In this document: piece by piece, positions 1 through 6,152 of the stretch
How the letters are laid out: the number at the start of each line of letters is the position of its first letter
How positions within the stretch are numbered: position 1 is the stretch's first letter
From: Pseudomonadota bacterium
GTDB lineage: Bacteria; Pseudomonadota; Alphaproteobacteria; Rhizobiales; Devosiaceae
Reading direction: 5' to 3'
Length of the DNA stretch: 7,693 nt
Assembly (NCBI GenBank): GCA_023433985.1
Contig: JAEYTN010000371.1
Coordinates: 1 to 7,693, forward strand
Notes under the pieces: model-generated
What the model saw: the letters and a program-made list of their open reading frames with translations, nothing else
What the model was told of the DNA's origin: nothing
Database searches by the model: none
Position numbers and translations under genes: made by a program

Positions 1-127
1 TGTCGCTCGCACCATCTACGGCGCCGATGGTCTCAAGGAGGCTTTCTCGGAAGCCATGACCTCGACCTCGATCGCGCCCGTGCAATTCCTGCCGCGCACG
101 CCGACCAACGCGCAGCAGGCTCCCTAA
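1..127 (+). CDS. phnC: Phosphonate/phosphate ABC transporter ATP-binding protein PhnC, C-terminal end (partial)
   Basis: Only the last 41 codons are present; the reading frame begins at base 2 and stops at TAA 125-127. The visible peptide contains ARTIYGADGLKEAF, which resembles the C-terminal end of PhnC-type ATPases, where an IYG motif follows the nucleotide-binding domain. No Walker or signature motif is visible, so the assignment rests on this tail plus the phnD-phnE-phnE genes that follow on the same strand 52 nt downstream. The protein would be the cytoplasmic, ATP-hydrolysing subunit of the importer. A proline- and glutamine-containing extension of about 19 residues (from SIAPVQF to the stop) follows the IYG region. 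The spacer to phnD holds a small hairpin (133-137 pairing with 142-146) but no convincing terminator, so the genes are probably co-transcribed. Confidence 0.75.
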   Translation, partial: VARTIYGADGLKEAFSEAMTSTSIAPVQFLPRTPTNAQQAP

Positions 128-165
128 GTCCAACGGCCCACGCCGTAGACCCGTCCCGCGTCACC

Positions 166-172
166 AAAGGAG
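166..172 (+). promoter_or_regulatory. Ribosome binding site fixing the GTG start of phnD
   Basis: AAAGGAG lies 7 nt before the GTG at 180. This strong Shine-Dalgarno match at ideal spacing, followed directly by a signal peptide, supports GTG 180 as the true start of the binding-protein gene. Confidence 0.75.
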
Positions 173-179
173 ACTTCCC

Positions 180-1088
180 GTGTCCGCGATCCGTAAACTG
201 CTCCTGGCCTCCGTGGCCCTCTCGATGTCGACTGCTGCTTTCGCCCAGGACGGTCTCGTCCTCCGTATCGGCCTCGATGGCGGCGAAAACGAAGCCGACC
301 AGCTGCGTCGTTCGGAATGCGTTGCCGAGCCGCTTAAGGCCGCAACTGGTGCCACCGAAGTCCAGTTCTTCCCCTCGCCCGACTATAACGGCATCATCCA
401 GGGCCTGCTCGGCGGCACCATCGACATCGCCGGCCTCGGCGCCTCGGGCTACGCCGCGATCTACCTGCAGGACCCCGACGCGGTCGAGCCTTTCATCACC
501 AACGTGCAGACCGACGGCTCGACCGGCTACTACTCGATCGCCCTCGCCACCAAGGACTCGGGCATCACCGACATCACCGAGGCCAAGGGCAAGCGCCTCG
601 GCTACGCCGACCCGGATTCGACCTCGGGCTACCTCGTGCCGCTGACCTCACTGCCCGCCACGCTCGGCATGAAGCCCGACGAGTTCTTCGCCTCCACCGC
701 TTTCGGCGGCGGCCATGAGAACCTCGTGCTCGGCCTGCTCGACGGCAAGTTCGACGTCGTCACCACCTTCGGTTCGGGCGTCGGCGAGTTCTCCGAGGGC
801 TACAGCTCGGGCAACATCCGCACCATGGTCGAAAAGGGCCTGCTCGACATGGAAGACGTGGTCGAGGTCTGGCGCTCCCCGCTGATCCCCAACGGCCCGA
901 CCGTCATGCGCAAGGACCTGCCGCAGGAGCTCAAGGACAAGATCGTCAAGTTCTACACCGAGCTGCCCGCCACCGACTACGAGTGCTTCCGCGGCATCGA
1001 AAACGGCGACTTCAAGGGCTACACCCCGGTAACGCCAGAGTTCTACGCCCCCATCATCGACGCCCGCCGCGCCACCATCGGCGACTGA
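180..1088 (+). CDS. phnD: Phosphonate/phosphate ABC transporter periplasmic substrate-binding protein PhnD (PhoD-like)
   Basis: This 302-residue protein has a clear Sec signal peptide: basic n-region (RK at 5-6), hydrophobic core, and an AFA cleavage site at 20-22 before QDG. The mature protein should be a periplasmic type-2 binding protein that delivers a phosphorus oxyanion (phosphonate, phosphate or phosphite ester) to the PhnE permeases. Family evidence is the RIGLDGGENE start of the domain, the DIAGLG segment, and DPDSTSGYLVP with Ser147-Thr148-Ser149 at the N-terminus of a helix; in E. coli PhnD the equivalent Ser-Thr-Ser grips the phosphonate group. Glu180 in GGGHEN is a candidate for the ligand-amine contact known in E. 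coli PhnD. The WRSPLIPNGP segment recalls rhizobial PhoD proteins from memory, so phosphate itself is a possible ligand. The length is normal. The gene sits between phnC and phnE1, and a hairpin after the stop may set its higher expression. No C-P lyase or phosphonatase gene is visible to settle the substrate. Confidence 0.9.
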   Translation: MSAIRKLLLASVALSMSTAAFAQDGLVLRIGLDGGENEADQLRRSECVAEPLKAATGATEVQFFPSPDYNGIIQGLLGGTIDIAGLGASGYAAIYLQDPDAVEPFITNVQTDGSTGYYSIALATKDSGITDITEAKGKRLGYADPDSTSGYLVPLTSLPATLGMKPDEFFASTAFGGGHENLVLGLLDGKFDVVTTFGSGVGEFSEGYSSGNIRTMVEKGLLDMEDVVEVWRSPLIPNGPTVMRKDLPQELKDKIVKFYTELPATDYECFRGIENGDFKGYTPVTPEFYAPIIDARRATIGD

Positions 1089-1106
1089 GCGGCTGACGAA
1101 ACGAGC

Positions 1107-1132
1107 ACGGCGGCGTCCACGGGCGCCGCCGT
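1107..1132 (+). terminator. Intra-operon hairpin between phnD and phnE1 (attenuator or mRNA stabiliser)
   Basis: Bases 1107-1115 (ACGGCGGCG) pair perfectly with 1124-1132, giving a 9-bp GC-rich stem with an 8-nt loop, followed by TTCCTT. The T run is too short for a strong intrinsic terminator. Its position after the binding-protein gene and before the permease genes fits a partial terminator or 3' stabilising stem that raises the binding protein over the membrane subunits, as is known for other ABC importer operons. Confidence 0.5.
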
Positions 1133-1156
1133 TTCCTTGACGAGGAGCGTAACGGC

Positions 1157-2116
1157 ATGGACACAGCGGCACACGGCGAACTCTCCGCCGCCGGACGGCT
1201 GGTGCACGAGCACTATCGCGGGCTGATCCGCACCCGCCGCACCTACACCATCCTCTCGGTCGGCCTGCTCGTGGTCTTCCTCATCGGCGCGCTGTGGTTC
1301 GCCAATGCCTCGAACGCCGGCAAGTTCTTCGAGCGCCTGCCCTACTTCTTCGATTTCTTCATCCACTTCCAGCCCGACGATCCGCTGGAAATCTTCCGCG
1401 CCATGTTCGACCTGCCCTCGCCCTACGAGGACGGCTCGCAGAAATACGACTACCCCGTGGGCCGGGTGATGCTCATCGGCGATTTCTACCTGCCCGAATA
1501 TTTCTACCAGCTGCTGGTCACCCTCAACATCGCGGTGCTCTCCACCCTGATCGGCGCGGGCCTCGCCTTCGCCCTCTGCTTCTTCGCCGCCAGCAACCTC
1601 ACCGGTTCGCGCCCCGTCCGCTTCGTCGTCCGCCGCGCCTTCGAGCTGCTGCGTGCCTTCCCCGAGATCGTCGTCGCCGGCCTGCTGGTCGCCATCTTCT
1701 CCATCGGCCCCATCGGCGCCATCGCCGCGGTCGCCATCCACACGGTCGGCGCGCTCGGCAAGCTGTTCTACGAAGTGGTCGAGAATGCCGACATGAAGCC
1801 CGACGAGGGCCTCCGCGCCGTCGGCGGCAACTGGCTCGAGCGCGTGCGCTACGGCACGGTCCCGCAGGTGCTGCCCAACTTCATCTCCTATGCGCTGTTG
1901 CGCACCGAGATCAACGTGCGGGCCTCCACCATCATCGGCGCCGTGGGCGGCGGCGGCATCGGCGAAATCTTCCGCCGCTCGCTCAGCAACGACCATCCGG
2001 CCAAGACCTACGCCATCATCATCCTGCTCTTCCTCACCGTGATCCTCATCGACTGGATCTCCGGCCACCTGCGCAAGCGCCTCGTCGGCAATGCCGCCTT
2101 CCAGTTCGGGACCTGA
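1157..2116 (+). CDS. phnE: Phosphonate/phosphate ABC transporter permease PhnE1
   Basis: This is a 319-residue inner-membrane permease of the binding-protein-dependent transport family. Its ATG start is preceded by AGGAG at 1143-1147 with a 9-nt spacer. A cytoplasmic N-tail of about 30 residues leads to TM1 (about 31-49), then an extracytoplasmic stretch of about 65 residues rich in aromatic and acidic residues. The permease domain starts around 117, with hydrophobic segments near 119-145, 163-182, 185-205 and 283-301. The cytoplasmic coupling loop (EAA region) is at about 207-240, reading ENADMKPDEGLRAVGGNW and ending in VPQVLP; it should dock on PhnC. The following RASTIIGAVGGGGIG segment (256-269) is highly characteristic of PhnE-type permeases and recurs in PhnE2. 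It should form a heterodimeric pore with PhnE2. The stop is 3 nt before the phnE2 start, so translation is coupled. Confidence 0.92.
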   Translation: MDTAAHGELSAAGRLVHEHYRGLIRTRRTYTILSVGLLVVFLIGALWFANASNAGKFFERLPYFFDFFIHFQPDDPLEIFRAMFDLPSPYEDGSQKYDYPVGRVMLIGDFYLPEYFYQLLVTLNIAVLSTLIGAGLAFALCFFAASNLTGSRPVRFVVRRAFELLRAFPEIVVAGLLVAIFSIGPIGAIAAVAIHTVGALGKLFYEVVENADMKPDEGLRAVGGNWLERVRYGTVPQVLPNFISYALLRTEINVRASTIIGAVGGGGIGEIFRRSLSNDHPAKTYAIIILLFLTVILIDWISGHLRKRLVGNAAFQFGT

Positions 2117-2119
2117 GCC

Positions 2120-3463
2120 ATGGCCGCCATCACCGTCTCCGCCGCCGAAGCCGCCGAGCTCCGCGCCCGCCACCCCGCAATCTTCCACCGCCCGCCCATC
2201 GAGCACCTGGTGGCGCCACTGGCGCTGCTGGGCACCGCGGCCTACCTCGTCTTCTGCGTGTTCTTCTTCAATGTCCCCGCCGTGGTCGCCACCGCGCAGT
2301 GGGAGCGGGCCGGCGCCTACATCGCCGACTGGTACTCGTGGGAAGCCCTGCCCCGCTTCCGCTTCGGCGAGGACACGGTGACGGTCGAGTGGACTCGTTC
2401 CCTGCTCGGCGACAACCCGCATCCCGACTGGATCGAACAGCACGGTGAAAACGACTACGTCGTCACCTTCGGCAGCCCCGACGACCGCGTGGAGATCGCT
2501 CCGCAGCGCGTGACGGCCATCGTCGACGGCATCGCCTACCCCGTGCCGACCACCGCCGATGGCGCCACCCTTCCGGCCGACGCCCCGTACAGCATGTCGA
2601 GCAAGGGCAGCCGCGTCACCGTCGACTACGGTTTCGTCGGCCTCGCCGAAATCCGCGGCACCCAGGTGTTCGTGCGCCACCGCTACCTCGGCTGGCCGAA
2701 CTTCTTCTTCGATACCGGCTCGCCCTTCTTCGGCATGGAACCCGGCGAACTCTGGGCCACGGCCTGGAGCGAGGAGCGCGTCGACCCGCGCATGCCCAAT
2801 TGGCAGCTGATCGCCGTGGAGTTCCTCTACAATACCGAGTGGCAGCACCTCGATGTGTTCAACAAGCTGCTGCAGACGATCGTCATGGCCTTTGTCGGCA
2901 CCCTCTTCGCCGCGGTCGTCGCCTTCCCGCTCGCCTTCCTCGCCGCCCGCAACATCACCCCCAGCCGCGCCGGCAACTGGCTGATGAAGCGCGCCTTCGA
3001 CCTGCTGCGTTCGGTCGATATGCTGATCTGGGCGCTGTTCTTCGTCCGCGGCTTCGGCCCCGGCCCCATCCCCGGCATCGCCGCGATCTTCTTCACCGAC
3101 ACCGGCACCCTGGGCAAGACCACCACCGAGGCGCTCGAGAACATCGACGACCGGCAGCGCGAGGGCGTCCGCTCGGTCGGCGCCTCGCCCGCCGCCGTGC
3201 AGCGCTATGGCGTGGTGCCGCAGGTGCTGCCGGTCTTCATCAGCCAGGCGCTCTACTTCTGGGAGAGCAACACCCGTTCGGCCACCATCATCGGCGCCGT
3301 CGGCGCGGGCGGCATCGGGCTCAAGCTGATCGAGGCGATGCGCACCAACCAGGATTGGGAGAACGTCGCCTACATGGTGATCCTGATCCTGATCGTGGTG
3401 TTCGTCTTCGACAACCTCTCGACCGCGCTCCGCTCTCGCCTGATCGGCCAGCCGGCGCACTGA
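2120..3463 (+). CDS. phnE: Phosphonate/phosphate ABC transporter permease PhnE2 with large extracytoplasmic insertion (PhoT-like)
   Basis: This 447-residue second permease starts at ATG only 3 nt after phnE1. The C-terminal permease domain is about 245-440, with a membrane segment at 250-275, a coupling loop at about 336-371 (ENIDDRQREGVRSVGAS, then VPQVLP), and RSATIIGAVGAGGIG at 386-400, paralogous to PhnE1. TM1 is at about 29-51. Between TM1 and the permease domain lies an insertion of about 185 residues (55-240), presumably periplasmic. It is rich in Trp, Asp and Glu and has alternating beta-strand-like stretches such as DTVTVEWT and SRVTVDYGFVG. Ordinary PhnE proteins are about 260-300 residues. 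As I recall, rhizobial PhoT/PhnE2 proteins are also enlarged, so this is probably a lineage feature rather than a gene fusion error; the frame is open and codon use is uniform throughout. The insertion might contact PhnD or the substrate, but I recognise no known domain in it. Confidence 0.9.
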   Translation: MAAITVSAAEAAELRARHPAIFHRPPIEHLVAPLALLGTAAYLVFCVFFFNVPAVVATAQWERAGAYIADWYSWEALPRFRFGEDTVTVEWTRSLLGDNPHPDWIEQHGENDYVVTFGSPDDRVEIAPQRVTAIVDGIAYPVPTTADGATLPADAPYSMSSKGSRVTVDYGFVGLAEIRGTQVFVRHRYLGWPNFFFDTGSPFFGMEPGELWATAWSEERVDPRMPNWQLIAVEFLYNTEWQHLDVFNKLLQTIVMAFVGTLFAAVVAFPLAFLAARNITPSRAGNWLMKRAFDLLRSVDMLIWALFFVRGFGPGPIPGIAAIFFTDTGTLGKTTTEALENIDDRQREGVRSVGASPAAVQRYGVVPQVLPVFISQALYFWESNTRSATIIGAVGAGGIGLKLIEAMRTNQDWENVAYMVILILIVVFVFDNLSTALRSRLIGQPAH

Positions 3464-3539
3464 GCGGGGTCGCCCCGCAGGCGAGCCATGCCCAAAGCAT
3501 GAGTTGCCATCCGGCTGCCCGCCGCGCCAAGCTCGCGGC
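3464..3539 (+). other. Hairpin-rich spacer after phnE2 (possible terminator or repeat remnant)
   Basis: Three potential stem-loops follow each other directly after the phnE2 stop. The first is 3464-3469 with 3473-3478 (GCGGGG/CCCCGC, loop TCG). The second is 3480-3491 with 3497-3508, a 12-position stem containing one G-U pair and a 2-nt internal mismatch, loop CCAAA. The third is 3521-3526 with 3534-3539 (GCCGCG/CGCGGC, 7-nt loop). No T run follows, so this is not a textbook intrinsic terminator. It may reduce read-through into the next gene, protect the 3' end of the transporter mRNA, or be a decayed copy of a dispersed intergenic palindrome. The rest of the spacer to 3569 shows no recognisable promoter. 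Confidence 0.5.
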
Positions 3540-3569
3540 CCTCAACCCACCAGCCCGGCGAACCTCCCC

Positions 3570-5150
3570 ATGCTTCACAGCGCCCTCGGCCTCAACGGCG
3601 TCGTCACCGCCCCGCACCGCATCGCCGCCCTTGCCGGCCGCGACGTGCTCGCCGCCGGCGGCACCGCCATCGAGGCAATGGTGGCGGCTGCGGCCACCAT
3701 TGCTGTCGTCTACCCGCACATGAACGGCATCGGCGGCGACGCCTTCTGGCTGATCCAGCGCCAGGGCGAGGCCCCCGTCGGCATTTCCGGCGCCGGGCGG
3801 GCCGCCGCGCTCGCCACCGCCGAGAGCTATCGCCGCAAGGGCTATGGCGCCATCCCGTCCCGCGGCCCCGACGCTGCGCTGCTCGTTCCCGGCGCCATCG
3901 CCACCTGGCAGCTGGCGCTCGAGTTCGATCCCGCCAACCGCATGCCGCTGGCGCACCTCCTGGCGCCGGCCATCGCCTATGCCGGCAACGGCATCGCCGT
4001 CTCGCAGAGCCAGGCCAAGCTCACCGCCTCCCGCCTCGACGAACTCCGCGACGTCCCCGGCTTCGCCGAAACCTTCCTCGTGGCCGGCCAGCCGCCCTAT
4101 CCCGGCGCCCAGCTGGGGCAGTCGGCCCTTGCGGAAACCCTCGAGCACCTTGCCGAACACGGCCTCCGCAGCTTCTACGAAGGCGAGCCCGCCCGCGCCA
4201 ATGCCCGCTGGCTGGAGCGCATCGGCGCTCCGCTCCGCTTCGAGGATTTCGCTTCCTACCAGGCCGGCCAGGTGGAGCCGCTCGCGCTCAAGACCTCATG
4301 GGGCACGCTCTACAACATGGTCCCGCCGACCCAGGGCATCGCCTCGCTGATGATCCTCGGCCTTTTCGACCGTCTCGGCGTCGCCGAGGGCGAGAGTTTC
4401 GACCACCTGCACGGCCTCGTCGAAGCCACCAAGCACGCCTATCGCTACCGCAACCGCCACCTCGCCGACCCCGACGCGATGACGGCCCCGGCGGCCGGGC
4501 AACTCACGGCCGGGAACCTCGACGACCTCGCCGCCCGGATCGATCGGCACCGCGCGGCCCCCTGGCCCGATCCGGCAGTCGAGGGCGGCACTATCTGGAT
4601 GGGCGCCATCGACTCCTCGGGCACCGTGGTCAGCTTCATCCAGTCGCTGTTCTGGGAGTTCGGTTCGGGCGTCGTCGCCCCCGAAACCGGCGTGATCTTT
4701 GAAAACCGCGGCGCCGGCTTCTCGCTCGATCCGGGCCCCAACCAGCTCGCGCCCGGCAAGCGCCCGTTCCACACCCTCAACCCCGCCCTCGCCAACCTCA
4801 AGGACGGCCGGGTGATGAGCTACGGCAACATGGGCGGCGAGGGCCAGCCACAGACCCAGAGCGCCGTCTTCACGCGCTATGTGCAGTTCGACATGGGCCT
4901 GCAGGGGGCCATCACCGCGCCCCGCTGGCTGCTCGGCAAGACCTGGGGCGACGTCAACGCCCGCCTGAAGCTCGAAAGCCGCTTCGACCCCGCCCTGGTG
5001 GAAGCCCTCCGCAACGCCGGCCACGACGTCCAGCTGGTCGGGCCGTTTGAAGACATGATGGGCCACGCCGGCGCCGTGGTCATCCACCCCGATGGCTTGC
5101 TCGAAGGCGCCACGGACCCCCGCTCTGACGGCGCCGCCATCGCGTTCTGA
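3570..5150 (+). CDS. ggt: Gamma-glutamyltransferase family protein (Ntn-hydrolase, cytoplasmic type)
   Basis: The 526-residue protein from ATG 3570 belongs to the gamma-glutamyltransferase/glutathione-hydrolase family, which cleaves gamma-glutamyl amides or transfers the glutamyl group after self-cleavage into two subunits. N-terminal family features are VVTAPHRIAA, the glycine-rich AGGTAIEAMVAAAATIAVV and PHMNGIGGDAFW (about 29-60). The predicted nucleophile is Thr341 (codon 4590-4592) in EGGTIWMGAIDSSG; cleavage before it gives a large subunit of 340 and a small subunit of 186 residues. The small subunit carries SFIQSLFWEFGSGVV, the FENRGAGFSLDPGPNQLAPG stretch, RPFHTLNPALA, and MGGEGQPQTQ with a Gly422-Gly423 pair likely to form the oxyanion hole. 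No signal peptide is visible, unlike E. coli Ggt, so it probably acts in the cytoplasm. An in-frame TTG at 3504 would add 22 residues, but these lie inside the hairpin spacer and look non-conserved; the ATG fits the family start although no good Shine-Dalgarno precedes it. The true substrate is unknown; cephalosporin-acylase-like members share this architecture. Confidence 0.9.
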   Translation: MLHSALGLNGVVTAPHRIAALAGRDVLAAGGTAIEAMVAAAATIAVVYPHMNGIGGDAFWLIQRQGEAPVGISGAGRAAALATAESYRRKGYGAIPSRGPDAALLVPGAIATWQLALEFDPANRMPLAHLLAPAIAYAGNGIAVSQSQAKLTASRLDELRDVPGFAETFLVAGQPPYPGAQLGQSALAETLEHLAEHGLRSFYEGEPARANARWLERIGAPLRFEDFASYQAGQVEPLALKTSWGTLYNMVPPTQGIASLMILGLFDRLGVAEGESFDHLHGLVEATKHAYRYRNRHLADPDAMTAPAAGQLTAGNLDDLAARIDRHRAAPWPDPAVEGGTIWMGAIDSSGTVVSFIQSLFWEFGSGVVAPETGVIFENRGAGFSLDPGPNQLAPGKRPFHTLNPALANLKDGRVMSYGNMGGEGQPQTQSAVFTRYVQFDMGLQGAITAPRWLLGKTWGDVNARLKLESRFDPALVEALRNAGHDVQLVGPFEDMMGHAGAVVIHPDGLLEGATDPRSDGAAIAF

Positions 5151-5168
5151 GGGCCTGTCGCCCCCACC

Positions 5169-5185
5169 ACCATGCTTCGCATGGT
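5169..5185 (+). terminator. Candidate stem-loop terminator downstream of the GGT gene
   Basis: A perfect 7-bp stem (ACCATGC/GCATGGT) with loop TTC lies 18 nt after the GGT stop and is followed by a pyrimidine-rich C tract rather than a T run. It is part of the palindromic element. Termination is inferred from position and structure only. Confidence 0.35.
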
Positions 5186-5271
5186 CCCCTCCCCCCCAAA
5201 CGCGGTGGAGGATCAACCCGGAACGTCGCGGCTATGAGTTTTCGAGGCGCCGAGGCCTCGGTGATCCTCCA

Positions 5272-5313
5272 CCGTGGCAAAGCCACGGGGAGGAGGACCA
5301 TGCGAAGCATGGT
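5272..5313 (-). terminator. Candidate tandem stem-loops downstream of the PQQ-associated permease gene
   Basis: Read on the minus strand, transcription leaving the permease gene first meets the 7-bp stem at 5313-5297 (loop TTC) and then the 7-bp stem at 5288-5272 (CCGTGGC, loop TTT, GCCACGG). Both belong to the right arm of the palindromic element. There is no strong U tract after either, so factor-assisted termination or 3' end protection is as likely as intrinsic termination. Confidence 0.35.
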
Positions 5314-5342
5314 GGAGGGGGCGTCCAGCGTCGCACCACCCC

Positions 5343-6152
5343 TCAGTCCCGCTTCACCTTGCGGATCGAGCCCTTCTGCGGGTCATACCCCCACGCGGCC
5401 GCGAAGAACGCGAGCACCGTCACGCCGACCACCACTGCCAGCGCCAGCCAGTCCATCTTCCCGTAGGCGGCAAAGCGGATGAGTTCGATCGCATAGGTGA
5501 ACGGGTTGAGCTGGCTCAGCCACCAGATCACGTCCGCGCCCGCCTCGCGCAGCTTCCACAGCGGGTAGAGCGCCGAGGAGATGAAGAACATCGGGAACAC
5601 CACGAAATTCATCATCCCCGCGAAGTTCTCGATCTTGGGCGTATAGACCGAGACCAGGAGCCCGATCGAGCCGAGCATCAGCCCCGCCAGCACCACGCCG
5701 GGCAGGATGGCGACGAAGCCCCAGCCCGGAAAGCCGAAGCCGACGATGCGCGCCACCAGCAGGAACGCGTAGACCTGCAGGATCGACAGCGCCGTCGCCG
5801 CCGCAATCTTCGAGAACAGCAGGAAGTGCCGCGGCAGCGGCGTCACCAGCATGGCGCGCATAACCCCCGCCTCGCGGTCATAGACCATCGACAGCGCCGA
5901 CTGCATGCACTGGAAGAGCACCACCACGCCGATCAGCCCGGGCAGCACGTATTCCTGGTAGGGGACATAGGTCGTGTAGGGCGGCACGATCGAGACGCCC
6001 AGGATATCGTGCAGCCCCGCCGCGAACACGATGAGCCAGAGCGCCGGACGGACGATGGCCGAGATCAGCCGCTCCGTCTGGCGCAGGAACTTCGCAATCT
6101 CGCGCCAGGTGATGGCCGAAAAGCCGACCCAGTAGGTTACGACGCTTTGCAC
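5343..6152 (-). CDS. ABC-2 type permease of the PQQ-dependent alcohol dehydrogenase-associated (PedC-like) transporter
   Basis: This 269-residue integral membrane protein is of ABC-2 (exporter) type, with about six hydrophobic segments near 31-48, 70-90, 111-136, 144-170, 178-198 and 235-255. Family signs are the N-terminal amphipathic stretch WREIAKFLRQTERL before TM1, MVYDREAGVMRAMLVTPLPR (89-108) forming the coupling region, ENFAGMMNFVVFPMFFISSA, YPLWKLRE and LNPFTYAIELIRFA near the C-terminus. These are typical of the permease found with PQQ-dependent dehydrogenases (PedC in Pseudomonas putida phenylethanol metabolism). The start is GTG at 6152, with GGAGAG just upstream and a 16-nt overlap with the binding-protein gene; the resulting N-terminus MQSVVTYW fits the family. 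What it transports is not established; export or extraction of a compound during alcohol oxidation is the usual suggestion. Its ATPase partner is not next to it. Confidence 0.88.
   Translation of the reverse strand: MQSVVTYWVGFSAITWREIAKFLRQTERLISAIVRPALWLIVFAAGLHDILGVSIVPPYTTYVPYQEYVLPGLIGVVVLFQCMQSALSMVYDREAGVMRAMLVTPLPRHFLLFSKIAAATALSILQVYAFLLVARIVGFGFPGWGFVAILPGVVLAGLMLGSIGLLVSVYTPKIENFAGMMNFVVFPMFFISSALYPLWKLREAGADVIWWLSQLNPFTYAIELIRFAAYGKMDWLALAVVVGVTVLAFFAAAWGYDPQKGSIRKVKRD

Larger units (their letters stand above)
5161..5321. repeat. 161-bp palindromic intergenic element with long inverted arms (MITE- or REP-like)
   Basis: The outer arms 5161-5185 and 5297-5321 are inverted repeats matching at 24 of 25 positions. 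The inner arms 5203-5215 and 5262-5274 are perfect 13-bp inverted repeats. Between them the two arms still align, but the left one lacks part of the right arm's hairpin, so the whole is one pair of arms of about 55 and 60 nt around a 46-nt centre. Nested palindromes are accatgcttcgcatggt (5169-5185) and its counterpart at 5297-5313, CCGTGGC-AAA-GCCACGG (5272-5288) and the 12-bp CCGAGGCCTCGG (5250-5261). It carries no credible gene and no obvious target-site duplication. It resembles the purine/pyrimidine-rich intergenic palindromes dispersed in many alphaproteobacterial genomes. It fills the gap between two convergent genes. Confidence 0.8.

Noticed and set aside
128..179. Promoter or Pho box upstream of phnD
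   Set aside because: The 52-nt spacer has a ribosome binding site and a small 5-bp hairpin, but no recognisable -35/-10 pair or Pho-box-like direct repeats.
648..1172. 174-codon minus-strand frame opposite phnD
   Set aside because: Composition is typical of an antisense shadow, with no domain or ribosome binding site, and it overlaps a confident binding-protein gene.
1043..3460. 805-codon open frame on the minus strand, antisense to phnE1 and phnE2
   Set aside because: The translation is a low-complexity mix of D, E, G, H, A and R, as expected opposite GC-rich coding DNA. The plus-strand frames give clear permeases, so this is a codon-bias shadow.
3504..3569. TTG at 3504 as the start of the gamma-glutamyltransferase gene
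   Set aside because: It would add 22 residues encoded by the hairpin-rich spacer, with no family similarity and no signal peptide; ATG 3570 matches the family N-terminus better.
5151..5331. Target-site duplication flanking the palindromic element
   Set aside because: The flanks (GGGCCTGTCG on the left, GCGTCCAGCG on the right) share no convincing direct repeat, so recent transposition cannot be shown.
5151..5342. CRISPR array
   Set aside because: The repeated segments are inverted arms of a single element; there are no regularly spaced direct repeats.
5092..5482. Short plus-strand frames across the 5151-5342 gap
   Set aside because: They are made of translated palindromes and extend into the antisense of the permease gene; no ribosome binding site or conserved-looking peptide.
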